From Nitrospinaceae bacterium (lineage in GTDB: Bacteria; Nitrospinota; Nitrospinia; Nitrospinales; Nitrospinaceae): DNA of 64,000 bases. The stretch lies in contig JAJDBF010000010.1 of the NCBI GenBank assembly GCA_029261535.1, forward strand, positions 101,017-165,016, given 5' to 3'. Below, piece by piece: positions 7,477-16,310 of the stretch. The translations under genes and the position numbers were made by a program. A model generated the notes under the pieces. It did no database searches and was not told where the DNA came from. It saw only the letters and a program-made list of their open reading frames with translations. Position 1 is the stretch's first letter, and each line of letters begins with the position of its first letter.

Positions 7477-9816
7477 TCAGAGGTTTTGCGTGGCCTTCCG
7501 ATTTTTTATCTGACTCAACCCTTTCCTGGAGTTTGGGTGAAGGGGTTGATATTGAATGGCTTTATTGAAAGAAGCCCGTGATTCGTCTAGTTTGCCAAGC
7601 CCAAGGTAAACCCACCCCAGGCCATCGTTGATTTCCGGCCAATCCGGGTGCACTTTTTTTGCCCTCTCAAAAACTTCAAGAGCCTCATCAAATTTACCCT
7701 GCTCCAGCAGAACCCGGCCCAGTTTGGTGCGGGCATTGGTCTGAATGGTCACGGGTGAAGTGGTTTCACCGCCCGTCAATACTTCATCAACGGTCGTCGG
7801 GTGCCGGTTGTGCTTCAGACTCAGGTTCAGGTTACGCTCAGCCAGTGCGTAGTCCTTGAGTTTGTGATGCGTATAACCTAAGCCTTTAAACGATTCAGAG
7901 TTTTCAAATTCGCGCGACAGAGCGGCCTGAAAAAGACGTTTCGCCAGCTTGTATTCTTCCCGGTGAAAATATTCCCAGCCCATCCTGTTATAAACCTGCC
8001 AGCCAAATCTTTCATTTGCCAGCATGTCCACAAACTCTTTGGACAGGGCAAGCTCGGGTTTCAGACTGATGGATTTCAAAAAATACTCAACGCCCAGGTC
8101 AGGGCTCCCATTTTTGTAATAGACCCAGCCGAGGGCCATGTAGGTTGAGGCCTGACGCGGGAAGCGTTTGAGTCGCGCCAGAAAAAATGACTCGGCACCA
8201 TGCGGGGAGAAAGCACCAAGCGCGCTCCAGTCGAGAGCCTCTGCCACATCCTCACGTCCCGTGTAAAACAACTCTGCCTGTTGCAACCATTCGACCGCTT
8301 GCTGATATTCACCGCCCCGGTAATAGGCGAGGCCCTTGCCTCGTGCTATATCATCGTTGTATTCGGAGACATGCTGGATACGATCAAAGTTATCGAGAGC
8401 CAGACCGTACAGCCCTTTTTCCAACTGACTCCAGGCGAGCCCATTATAAGCGTCTGCCAAATGGCCTTCCAGTTCAGCCTCCGGACCACGGCTCTGGATA
8501 TAGTCCCAGTACTGATAAGAAGCCGTCTGAAAATCTTTTTGCAGGAGAGCCTGGTTGCCGCGATAAACCGGTGGGGCCTGCTTTAACTGGAGCTGACCGA
8601 GGCCATCATGAGCGATGGGGTCTTCCGGATTCAGCTTGAGTGCTTCCATGAATTGAGCCAGGGCTTCTTTTTCATGGTTATTAGCCAGCGCAATGGAGCC
8701 TAGCATGGCGGTCGGGTGCGACCAGTGCTGAAAATTTTCTTCCAGATCTGCGTACTTTATTTCAGCCAGCCGGTATTTTTCCAGATCAAAATAATGTTTC
8801 GCAACCAAAGCTTTTTTATCCAGCGTATCTTCAATCGCTAACAGTCCTTCAACTGCACCCTGAAACGTTGGATGCAGGTTAAGGACTCTTGTGAAAATTC
8901 TTTGCGCGTCTTCTATTTCCCCGGATGAATACAGCGACCAGGCCAACCCGTTTTGCGCATCAATCGTTTCGGAAAAATCTCCATCGATATCTTCGAAGGC
9001 CGCCACCGCTCTTTCATACAAGCCTTTGCGGTACCACAACCAGGCAGAATTGACCGGACCGTATTCGGTAGGTTCTTCGAGTGTGTAAAGCAGACTGCGG
9101 TATCTTGGCTTTTCTTCAGCCAGTGAAAATACAGAGGCATATTTTTCTGACGAAGGGATCATCTGCCAATTCGCAATATCCATCTTATTTTCCATGGAGG
9201 CGACCAGGCTGAGGATTTCGTCATCGGTGAAAATTCGCTCAAGCTCGCGACCGGCCTCATCATCTTTTTTAAGATGTAAAAAACAAAGGGCTTTGCCTTT
9301 GATAACCTGATAAGCGTCTGGAGAAAAGTGACCGGCTCGATTAAAAGCATCCAACGCCTGTTCATAAAAGTGCATGGCGAAGTAGCTCCAGCCCATCCCG
9401 ATCAAAGGATGCGAATCACGTGGATATTCCGCATGAACCCGGCTGAAAGAAATCAAGGCCAGTTCAAAACGCTTCTGGAAAAAATGTGTCCACGGAAGCA
9501 GGAACTGCGCATCCGGCTCATCCGGGTTCTGAGCCAGCGTCTTTTTAAGGTAGTATTCGGCCACCCGGTAGTTTTTAAGCAAAAACTGCTGGTTTGCATA
9601 CTGCAGGTTATCCTGAATGAGCTGGTCGGCGGCCCGGTAGCCAATTAACGATCCACTGGGTTCATCAGAATTTTCCCGGACGATCCTCTCGCCCGGCCCA
9701 TTGGATGCCATCGTGAGCTTGTCTCTCAACGATTGACAACCCGAGACCAGTAGCAGGGGGAGCAGTAGCGAAATGAGCAAAATTGAAATCAGCCGGTTAT
9801 GGTGGTTTTGATACAC
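7477..9816 (-). CDS. Large TPR-repeat lipoprotein
   Basis: 779 aa. The N-terminus is a lipoprotein signal with the lipobox LLVSGC, so the protein is probably tethered to the periplasmic face of a membrane. The rest is built from about fifteen or more tetratricopeptide repeats with the usual W-x-L-G-x-x-Y/F, A-x-x-x-F and P hallmarks, for example GLGWVYLGLGKLDES near the C-terminus and GMGWSYFAMHFYEQAL near residue 145. No enzymatic domain is visible. Such proteins scaffold envelope complexes such as polysaccharide secretion or outer-membrane assembly, but the neighbours do not identify a partner. The start is GTG at 9816, with AGGA about 10 bases upstream. It is divergent from the SUMF1-domain lipoprotein and convergent with acs. 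Confidence 0.88.
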   Translation of the reverse strand: MYQNHHNRLISILLISLLLPLLLVSGCQSLRDKLTMASNGPGERIVRENSDEPSGSLIGYRAADQLIQDNLQYANQQFLLKNYRVAEYYLKKTLAQNPDEPDAQFLLPWTHFFQKRFELALISFSRVHAEYPRDSHPLIGMGWSYFAMHFYEQALDAFNRAGHFSPDAYQVIKGKALCFLHLKKDDEAGRELERIFTDDEILSLVASMENKMDIANWQMIPSSEKYASVFSLAEEKPRYRSLLYTLEEPTEYGPVNSAWLWYRKGLYERAVAAFEDIDGDFSETIDAQNGLAWSLYSSGEIEDAQRIFTRVLNLHPTFQGAVEGLLAIEDTLDKKALVAKHYFDLEKYRLAEIKYADLEENFQHWSHPTAMLGSIALANNHEKEALAQFMEALKLNPEDPIAHDGLGQLQLKQAPPVYRGNQALLQKDFQTASYQYWDYIQSRGPEAELEGHLADAYNGLAWSQLEKGLYGLALDNFDRIQHVSEYNDDIARGKGLAYYRGGEYQQAVEWLQQAELFYTGREDVAEALDWSALGAFSPHGAESFFLARLKRFPRQASTYMALGWVYYKNGSPDLGVEYFLKSISLKPELALSKEFVDMLANERFGWQVYNRMGWEYFHREEYKLAKRLFQAALSREFENSESFKGLGYTHHKLKDYALAERNLNLSLKHNRHPTTVDEVLTGGETTSPVTIQTNARTKLGRVLLEQGKFDEALEVFERAKKVHPDWPEINDGLGWVYLGLGKLDESRASFNKAIQYQPLHPNSRKGLSQIKNRKATQNL

Positions 9817-9991
9817 TGTATAAATCCTGAAAAAAGACCGTTGCTATTACCCTTTCATCGGCATTTGAGACCTTTATTCTTAGCTTTTGGTCCGGATTTC
9901 GCGAGGATTTCCCGGCGGACCTGAAATAGTTTGCAGGAATTCCCCGGGATGCGGTAAAATCCCCACTTTACTCTTTAATGCACAGGTAGTT

Positions 9992-10954
9992 ATGAAATTT
10001 GGCGTGATCTCTCTTGGCCTGTTGGGCCTGATATTGTTACCCGCTTGCGGGCAAGATTCCACAACCACAGAAAAAGCTCCATCAGTAGCCCAGATTGAAG
10101 AAGCCGCAGGAGGTACACCCACCTCGACCCCGGTCAATCAGGGGGTCGTGCCGGTTGTTTACTCCGGAGACGATAAAACTTATCAGGAGCAGGCACCTGA
10201 AGGAATGGTTTATATTAAAGGTGGCTGTTTTACCCGGGGCACGAATGAAGCCCAGGTGGATGAGAAATGGGAGCATGAGGTCTGCCTCGACGGGTTTTAC
10301 CTCGATAAATATGAAGTTACCCAAAAACGTTGGAAGGAGGCAATGGATTACAACCCTTCCAAGTTTGTCGGCGATGATCTTCCGGTAGAGCAGGTAAACT
10401 ACTTTGATATCCAGGAGTTTATCAGCCAGAGTAATGGTACCTGCCGTCTTCCAACAGAAGCGGAATGGGAATACGCGGCAGGGGGAGGCTTGGTGCGAAC
10501 CCGTTATTACTGGGGCAATATGATGGACGGAGATTTTGCCTGGTTTGAAGACAATTCAAAAGCCAGCACTCATCCAGTCGGGCAAAAGAAACCGAATCAA
10601 TATGGTCTGTATGACATGATGGGAAATATCTGGGAATGGACCGAGGACTGGTATGATGCCACCTACGAACCGGTAAAGGTTTCCAATCCTCATGGCCCGA
10701 AGACGGGAAAATTCCGGGTGATTCGCGGAGGCGGAATGGACACATCAGCAGGCGGCCTGCGCATCACCAACCGCACCTGGTTGCATCCTAAAAACAGGGT
10801 GTACACCAAGATCACCACTTATGGCGGGATTATCAACGAAATTTTTAATTACATCGGCTTTCGTTGCGCCCGGGATTTGAAGGCATCCGGGCAGGAAAAA
10901 TCGGCTGAGGTTCAAAAAGACGAGAACCCGACAACAGAACCCACCGGCTCCTGA
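9992..10954 (+). CDS. SUMF1/formylglycine-generating-enzyme-like lipoprotein
   Basis: 320 aa from the ATG at 9992. A longer frame from 9887 exists, but this start gives a clean lipoprotein signal with the lipobox LLPACG. After a low-complexity linker, residues about 65-290 form a SUMF1 (FGE-sulfatase) domain: GMVYIKGGCFTRGT, DKYEVTQKRW, RLPTEAEWEYAAGG, GLYDMMGNIWEWTEDWY, RVIRGGG and GFRCARD. The redox cysteine pair of genuine formylglycine-generating enzymes, found just after the RGG block, is absent (residues there are MDTSAGGLR). I therefore infer a binding or structural role rather than sulfatase maturation, and no sulfatase gene is near. It is divergent from the TPR lipoprotein, which is also an envelope protein. 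Confidence 0.88.
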   Translation: MKFGVISLGLLGLILLPACGQDSTTTEKAPSVAQIEEAAGGTPTSTPVNQGVVPVVYSGDDKTYQEQAPEGMVYIKGGCFTRGTNEAQVDEKWEHEVCLDGFYLDKYEVTQKRWKEAMDYNPSKFVGDDLPVEQVNYFDIQEFISQSNGTCRLPTEAEWEYAAGGGLVRTRYYWGNMMDGDFAWFEDNSKASTHPVGQKKPNQYGLYDMMGNIWEWTEDWYDATYEPVKVSNPHGPKTGKFRVIRGGGMDTSAGGLRITNRTWLHPKNRVYTKITTYGGIINEIFNYIGFRCARDLKASGQEKSAEVQKDENPTTEPTGS

Positions 10955-11081
10955 TAAATTCGTTTCCAGTTTTCATCAGGTACAGGGGTTGGTATTCTGA
11001 ATTTAATGTTAAGGGCCGGTGGAGGGTTGCAGGCGTAAGTAATTAAATCCGAACAGGGCACCCGTCATCACGGAGAAGAAT

Positions 11082-11624
11082 ATGAAATGCGATGAATTTA
11101 CTTTATTCAGCGGAGGGGCTTCCGGTGCTGAGACAGAATTTGGAAATCAGGCCGAGTCTGCTGGCATGGAAGAAGTTAACTTCACGTTTGAAGGTCACCA
11201 GTCCCAGAGAACGCGCGGCATTCGCCACCTGACCCACGAGGAATTATTGCAGGGCGATGTCAGCCTGTCCTACGTTTCTAAATTGATGAACCGTTCCTAC
11301 AAACGCGCGCCTCTCCTGAAAAAGGTACTGCAAAGTATCTGGCATCAGATCAACAGCGCCGAGGAAGTGTTTGTTGTCGGCATGATTCAGGAAGATAAAA
11401 CGGTCAAAGGTGGAACCGGATGGGGTGCGGAATTCGCCAAGCTTTGCAACAAACCGCTTTATGTGTTCGACCAGGAAAAGAAAAACTGGTTTCAGTGGGT
11501 GTCGGATGATTGGCAGAAGGCGGAGCCCAGGATCACCAAAAAACATTTTGCCGGAACCGGGACCCGTTTTCTGAACGATGATGGCAAGCGCGCCATTTCT
11601 GATTTGTTCAAGAATTCGTTTTAA
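11082..11624 (+). CDS. SLOG/YpsA-like Rossmann protein, probable nucleotide-ligand binder
   Basis: 180 aa, cytoplasmic, preceded by GGAGAAG 7 bases before the ATG. The N-terminal block LFSGGASGAETEFGNQAE resembles the SGGxxGAD-x-x-A loop of SLOG/DprA/LOG-like Rossmann proteins. The later block KGGTGWGAEFAKLCNKPLYVFD resembles the GTxxxxxxAxxxxKPxxVxD segment of the putative molybdenum-carrier/YpsA group. The middle is lysine- and glutamine-rich (residues about 60-90). These similarities are recognised by eye only. The exact subfamily, ligand and reaction are unknown. It is convergent with fur, 18 bases apart. Confidence 0.62.
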   Translation: MKCDEFTLFSGGASGAETEFGNQAESAGMEEVNFTFEGHQSQRTRGIRHLTHEELLQGDVSLSYVSKLMNRSYKRAPLLKKVLQSIWHQINSAEEVFVVGMIQEDKTVKGGTGWGAEFAKLCNKPLYVFDQEKKNWFQWVSDDWQKAEPRITKKHFAGTGTRFLNDDGKRAISDLFKNSF

Positions 11625-11642
11625 TATTGATGAGGCGGGATT

Positions 11643-12071
11643 TCAACTGCATTCGGCGCACAGGCCGAACAGATCCAGTTTGTGCGAGGTCAGCTTGAAT
11701 CCCTGACGAATGGCAACTTCTTCCTGAAGTTTTTCAATCATGGGATGGGTAAATTCGACAATCTTGCCGCACTCGGTGCAAATCAGGTGGTCGTGGTGGG
11801 AATGCATGAATTTGTGCTCATAGCGTTTTTGTCCGTCCCCAAAATCCAGTTCACTCGCCAGCCCACTTTGAGTCAGCAGATTGAGCGTCCGGTAAACGGT
11901 CGCCAGCCCGATCTTGGGCTCCTTCTCGGTGACCAGCTTGTACAGTTCCTCCGCACTTACATGATCTTCACTGCCCAGAAAGGCTTCCAGAACCGACCGT
12001 CTCTGCTTGGTGATTTTGAGATTGTGCTGAACAATGTAATCTTCGAGAACCTGCTGTTCACGACGTCCCAT
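11643..12071 (-). CDS. fur: Fur-family metal-responsive repressor
   Basis: 142 aa. An N-terminal winged helix (residues about 1-85, with LKITKQRRSVLEAF and GLATVYRTLNLL, the recognition-helix signature) is followed by a dimerisation domain with the His-rich metal site (HSHHDH) and the structural zinc cysteines CTEC and CAEC at the extreme C-terminus. In the family it binds Fe(II) and represses iron-uptake genes; Zur or PerR specificity cannot be excluded. It lies 128 bp downstream of hisS on the same strand, with an AT-rich spacer that may carry its own promoter. I see no convincing 19-bp Fur box in the immediate spacer. Confidence 0.93.
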   Translation of the reverse strand: MGRREQQVLEDYIVQHNLKITKQRRSVLEAFLGSEDHVSAEELYKLVTEKEPKIGLATVYRTLNLLTQSGLASELDFGDGQKRYEHKFMHSHHDHLICTECGKIVEFTHPMIEKLQEEVAIRQGFKLTSHKLDLFGLCAECS

Positions 12072-12199
12072 TAAACACCCTTAACATGAAGGAAAAGAAA
12101 ATCCGCAGGAAAACTCCACCAACGGATGACCAGCGTAGCTTATTTTTTCACAACTCGGCTAAAAGAAAAACTGAATTCTGCTGATAGTTAAAAAATAAT

Positions 12200-13453
12200 T
12201 TATCGGGATTTAATTTCCGCTACCAAAGAATCCGGTGAGTGATTGGATTGTTCGCCTGTTTCCATGTTCTTCAATTGATAGCTCTTGTTCTCAATCTCAT
12301 TCTCGCCAAGAATCACGGCAAACCGGCAATTTGATTTATTGGCTTTTCTCATCTGACTTTTCATACTGCCACCTTCAAAATCCCGCATCACGCTTAAACC
12401 TTCGCGCCTCATAGCTTCCAGCAAAGGAAAACCTGCTCTTTGGGCTACTTCTCCCAGCATGACAACAAACACGTCGGGACGGCTCTGAATGCCCTGTGTC
12501 ATTTCTTCAGGCAGGATAGTCACCAACCGTTCCAGCCCCATGGCAAACCCGAAGCAGGGAGTAGAGGGGCCGTCGAACTCTTCCACCAGACCATCGTATC
12601 GACCGCCTCCGCAAACGGCATTTTGCGAACCCAGCCCCTCGGCAGTCACTTCAAAAGTTGTCCGACCATAGTAATCCAGCCCTCTTACCAGTCGATCATT
12701 AATGACAAAGTCCAGGTTAACTGATTTTAAATGCCCCTGCACCTGTTCAAAGTGAAGCCGGTCCGCATCAATTAAATGTTCGCGAATTTTGGGTAAGGTC
12801 TCGGCAACGTCGCCACAACTTGCGACCTTGCAATCCAGCACGCGTAGCGGATTGCGCTCGTAGCGACCCTGACAGTTATCGCATAGTTTCGACAGGTTGG
12901 GTTGGATGGCTTCCTTTAGAATTTCCCTGTAATGCGTGCGCGATTCATTCGACCCCAGGGTATTCAAGTTCAGCTTCAATCCCTTCAATCCAAGTTCCCG
13001 GTAAAATTCCATGAGCATGGAAATGACTTCTGCGTCCAGCGCAGGGTGCCCTGATCCCATCGCCTCCACCCCGATCTGATAAAACTGGCGAAAGCGACCG
13101 GCTTGAGGACGCTCATAGCGAAACATGGGACCGAGGTAGTAAAGTTTACTGAGTTGGCCCGGCCCATACATTTTATGTTCTACAAAGGAACGGACCACAG
13201 ACGCGGTCCCTTCCGGCCGCAGAGTGATGCTGTCGCCGCTTTTGTCCTGAAACGTATACATTTCCTTTTCAACTATATCGGTGGTCTCTCCAATACTGCG
13301 GGAAAACAGGCGCGTGCTCTCAAAAATCGGGGTGCGGATTTCCTTGAATCCGTAGCGGGCGAATGTTTTGTGGGCAATTTGCTCCACCCATTGCCACTTT
13401 TCTATTTCGCCGGGGAGGATATCATTGACCCCACGGATTCGCTTAATTTTCAC
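12200..13453 (-). CDS. hisS: Histidyl-tRNA synthetase
   Basis: Class II aminoacyl-tRNA synthetase that charges tRNA-His. 417 aa, normal for the bacterial enzyme. Seen: N-terminal RIRGVNDILPGE, motif 1 region FKEIRTPIFEST, motif 2 region LRPEGTASVVR with MFRYERPQAGRFRQFYQ, the histidine-specific LVRGLDYYGRTTFEV, and motif 3 FGFAMGLERL, then an anticodon-binding domain. The start is GTG at 13453, and fbp ends 26 bases upstream, so fbp-hisS are almost certainly co-transcribed. Confidence 0.97.
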   Translation of the reverse strand: MKIKRIRGVNDILPGEIEKWQWVEQIAHKTFARYGFKEIRTPIFESTRLFSRSIGETTDIVEKEMYTFQDKSGDSITLRPEGTASVVRSFVEHKMYGPGQLSKLYYLGPMFRYERPQAGRFRQFYQIGVEAMGSGHPALDAEVISMLMEFYRELGLKGLKLNLNTLGSNESRTHYREILKEAIQPNLSKLCDNCQGRYERNPLRVLDCKVASCGDVAETLPKIREHLIDADRLHFEQVQGHLKSVNLDFVINDRLVRGLDYYGRTTFEVTAEGLGSQNAVCGGGRYDGLVEEFDGPSTPCFGFAMGLERLVTILPEEMTQGIQSRPDVFVVMLGEVAQRAGFPLLEAMRREGLSVMRDFEGGSMKSQMRKANKSNCRFAVILGENEIENKSYQLKNMETGEQSNHSPDSLVAEIKSR

Positions 13454-13479
13454 AAGAGTTCCATTTTCTAAGGGCAGGT

Positions 13480-14472
13480 CTATTTTTTTAACATGGATTC
13501 GGCAAGTTCGATTTCTTTTTTACTGCCGATAAATAACGGGGTCTTGCAATGAACAGCGGTTGGGATCTGGTCCAGAATGGCCTGCACGCCATCCGATGCT
13601 GCGCCACCTGCATTCGCCACCACAAAGGCGAGGGGAGCCGCTTCAAATAAAAAACGGAGCTTGCCCGCCGGGTTTTTCGTGTCACCGGGATACATGAATA
13701 TCCCGCCTTTTAGCAGAGTGCGATGGAAATCCGCCACCAGCGACCCGATATAACGCAGTTTGTAAGGGCGGTGCGTTTCGGGGTCCTTCTCCTTGAGGTA
13801 CTCCACGTAGCGGCGTTGATTGATATCCCAGGTTTCCATATTGCCTTCATTGATGCTGTACCAGGAACCACGTTCCGGGATTTTTATATCGGGATGGGAC
13901 AGAAAAAATTCTCCAAGCGTGGGGTCGAGGGTGAAACCATGAACCCCTTTACCCGAGGTATAAATGAACAGGGTACTGGGTCCGTAAATGATGTAGCCCG
14001 CCGCCACCTGCTCCGATGCCTTCTGCAACAGGTCTTCCTGAGTGACCTCATCGCCCGGCGATTTCTTGCGGTAGATAGAAAAAATAGTCCCGATACTGAC
14101 ATCGACATCGATATTCGATGAACCATCGAGAGGGTCCATCATGAAAATATATTTGCCGGCCTTCTCTTTGGGAATAATAATCGGGTCTTCAAGTTCTTCT
14201 GAGGTGATCGCGCAAACCGTGCCGGATTGCCCTACCAGTTTGCAGAATGTGTTGTCCGCAAGCTCGTCCAGTTTCTGGACCTCTTCATCGTGAACATTGA
14301 CTTTTCCGGTGAGGCCGAAAATACTCTCGCCAATTCCAGCGCCGTTGACTTCCAGAGACACGAATTTTGCCGCAACCAGAATTTCATTCATCAAACTGGT
14401 GAAATTCCCGGTGGCACCATCCGCCAACTTTTCCTGATTGCGAATAAACTGAACTAAAGTGGTTTTTTCCAT
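13480..14472 (-). CDS. fbp: Fructose-1,6-bisphosphatase, class I
   Basis: Removes the C1 phosphate from fructose 1,6-bisphosphate in gluconeogenesis or the Calvin cycle. 330 aa, full length. The metal-binding signature FMMDPLDGSSNIDVDVSIGT is near residues 115-135, SLVADFHRTLLKGGIFMYPGD near 245, and the C-terminal catalytic block GKLRFLFEAAPLAFVVANAGG near 270-290. It begins with a simple ATG at 14472 and is followed closely by hisS. With the split transketolase at 43.5-45.2 kb it serves sugar-phosphate metabolism. Confidence 0.97.
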   Translation of the reverse strand: MEKTTLVQFIRNQEKLADGATGNFTSLMNEILVAAKFVSLEVNGAGIGESIFGLTGKVNVHDEEVQKLDELADNTFCKLVGQSGTVCAITSEELEDPIIIPKEKAGKYIFMMDPLDGSSNIDVDVSIGTIFSIYRKKSPGDEVTQEDLLQKASEQVAAGYIIYGPSTLFIYTSGKGVHGFTLDPTLGEFFLSHPDIKIPERGSWYSINEGNMETWDINQRRYVEYLKEKDPETHRPYKLRYIGSLVADFHRTLLKGGIFMYPGDTKNPAGKLRFLFEAAPLAFVVANAGGAASDGVQAILDQIPTAVHCKTPLFIGSKKEIELAESMLKK

Positions 14473-14700
14473 AAATGTCCTGCAAATCAGTTTTTAAAAG
14501 AAACCCCGGTTTTTATTTTTTTTCTTGCGGGCAACCTTGAATGCTAAATGAATCCTCGTGCCAACTTTCGGGAATCCCTGGTAAAGGGGACATTAAGCTA
14601 TTGCAACCTAGAACTCAGATTCAAAGGAGAGTCGCGGATTCTACCCTAATTGAGAAAGAACATCAAACAAGGTGTGGATTGAAACGCGGCTGGTGAAGAG

Positions 14701-15069
14701 TTAATCAGCCAGAACAACAACTTCAATCTCATCCGGGTATCGGGTGAAGCGGACCACCTTGGAAAATGGCTTTTTCTTCTCTTTGCCAAGATGCTCGGTA
14801 AACTCTCGCATACCAACCAGAATCCTCGGCCTTGGCAAGGCCAAATCATTGGCAAAATTATACCCTCTGATCTCAACCACCACATCCATCGGCTTTATGT
14901 GGTCCTTAATAAGCTCAAACCGCACCCGACAGGGTCGCTCCTCACAATTCCATTCTATATTTGAAACAACTACACGTAGGGCCGGCTTCAGATCCAGCAC
15001 AAATGGCAAACATGCTGTAACCGCCAGCAACAGAAGAAACCATCGAGAACCTTTGAGTTTTTTTTTCAT
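14701..15069 (-). CDS. Small secreted or membrane-anchored protein, unknown
   Basis: Not recognised. From the ATG at 15069 the product is 122 aa, starting KKKLKGSRWFLLLLAVTACL, which looks like a signal peptide or single anchor (an A-C pair is present but is not a convincing lipobox). The remaining 90 or so residues are beta-rich, with one potential disulfide (WNCEERPCRVRF). An upstream in-frame start at 15105 would put 12 extra residues ahead of the basic region and is less likely. It lies on the same strand as fbp but 228 bp upstream, probably a separate unit. Confidence 0.6.
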   Translation of the reverse strand: MKKKLKGSRWFLLLLAVTACLPFVLDLKPALRVVVSNIEWNCEERPCRVRFELIKDHIKPMDVVVEIRGYNFANDLALPRPRILVGMREFTEHLGKEKKKPFSKVVRFTRYPDEIEVVVLAD

Positions 15070-15683
15070 GCGTCTGGATAAATCAAGGCAATGCCAAATG
15101 GCCACCTGGGTTTAGGAAGTGTTCTATAAGTCATTCATTATTCAGGAAATAATTCCAATCCTTGCCAAATTCAATTTGAATGGGCCGCATTATTCCATGA
15201 AGACCTGCAAGGCACAACCAACTCCTTTGGCTTAGTTAAATAAATCTGAATGAGCTCTCAAGATGAACTCCAATTTTCCAGGAATTCTCCTAAACTACGA
15301 CCTTTTATTATCAATGTCTATAGAGGATAATTTTATTAAATCATTGATATATATGAAACTAATAATTAAAGAAATACCAGTTTTCCACAGAATGACCACC
15401 CCATCTCCACCCTGATGTAGGGGAAACCGGGAGTGTATGAAATTATAAACTTATGATATTTTTTAGCCAACAATTTTTGTCACTATTTTTTATCGGTCCA
15501 AGCATGCCCATGCTTTTAATAATTTTTACGCGCTTAAAGCAAGATTAATCATACGTTTTTAATTTTATTTATATTTTTTTAATACTTAAAGACCTTAACG
15601 GTATATAAATTGCTAAGTAAACCAATAGTTACCCAGAGCGTTTTTTAGATTATATCAACGTTCACTTTTTTGGAGAAACAGAC
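15070..15683. other. Long AT-rich intergenic region
   Basis: About 600 bp without a gene, among the most AT-rich DNA in the window, especially 15300-15640. It contains a short perfect palindrome (15500-15515) and a TTTTCCACA nonamer near 15371, a loose DnaA-box-like match. It precedes a small membrane protein gene transcribed rightward, so promoter and 5' leader elements are expected. I cannot assign an RNA gene. Confidence 0.5.
15500..15515. promoter_or_regulatory. Palindrome, possible operator
   Basis: AAGCATG (15500-15506) and CATGCTT (15509-15515) are perfect inverted arms with a 2-base centre, 170 bp upstream of the membrane-protein start. It could be a protein-binding site, or chance in AT-rich DNA. 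Confidence 0.3.
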
Positions 15684-15974
15684 ATGGAAAACTTCAATGG
15701 CACAGTAGGTACCCTAAGCGATCTCGCATTATCACTCCCCTTTAATTATTTATTGCTGATTGCCGGCATCATGGCCCTCGCCACTATTTGGGGAAAAGCC
15801 AAAATGGGCCTATTAGCCGCATCCGTAACATTTTTCATTTTGGTTTTTAAAACCAATAGTGCCTTATTGATGGAAATATTCAAGGGAAGTTCCACAGGTA
15901 TGCTGGCGGCCCTGTCGATAGCCCTGACCATGTCTATCCTGGTTATCGTGGTTTTAAAGGATCAGAGTCAATAA
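15684..15974 (+). CDS. Small three-helix membrane protein, unknown
   Basis: 96 aa with three hydrophobic segments (about residues 20-38, 42-56 and 72-92) and short polar loops, ending LKDQSQ. No family recognised. A GGAG site sits 9-12 bases ahead of the ATG, and a long AT-rich region precedes it. The size and topology are holin-like or accessory-subunit-like, but nothing around it supports either. It appears monocistronic. Confidence 0.65.
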   Translation: MENFNGTVGTLSDLALSLPFNYLLLIAGIMALATIWGKAKMGLLAASVTFFILVFKTNSALLMEIFKGSSTGMLAALSIALTMSILVIVVLKDQSQ

Positions 15975-16310
15975 TAGAATCACACCATGCCCGACCGGGT
16001 CTGCAATTAAAGAGTTCATTGGACCCGACTTTTGCCACCTCGTGCGATGAAGGATATGACAGCACGGGGTCAGCCTGGAGATAATCCTCCCAAACATAGC
16101 CTCCAGGCTTGGAATTCCACCCACAAACCCCGATAATGACTTCATCTCCCAAGTGGAGATCAAGTGATATTTAAGCAAGCCTCTAGTTTTCCATATCGAC
16201 AAGTCCCACTGCATAAGCTCCTGGGATACTCGGATTCTGATTCAATTGTCAGAGACACCCTGAATCATCACCCCAAATTATTTTCTTTTATCATCTGAGG
16301 TTGCTCCATT
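15975..16310. other. Intergenic region, possible gene remnant on the minus strand
   Basis: No convincing intact gene. A minus-strand frame at 15943-16152 (69 codons, TTG start, no ribosome-binding site) has somewhat protein-like composition (VIIGVCGWNSKPGGYVWEDY) and may be a decayed fragment, but it overlaps the end of the membrane-protein gene. The last 60 bases hold the promoter side of the HAD gene. Confidence 0.4.

Noticed and set aside
15943..16214. Two overlapping minus-strand frames (69 and 86 codons)
   Set aside because: They overlap each other and the end of the membrane-protein gene, and show no start signals. At most a remnant.
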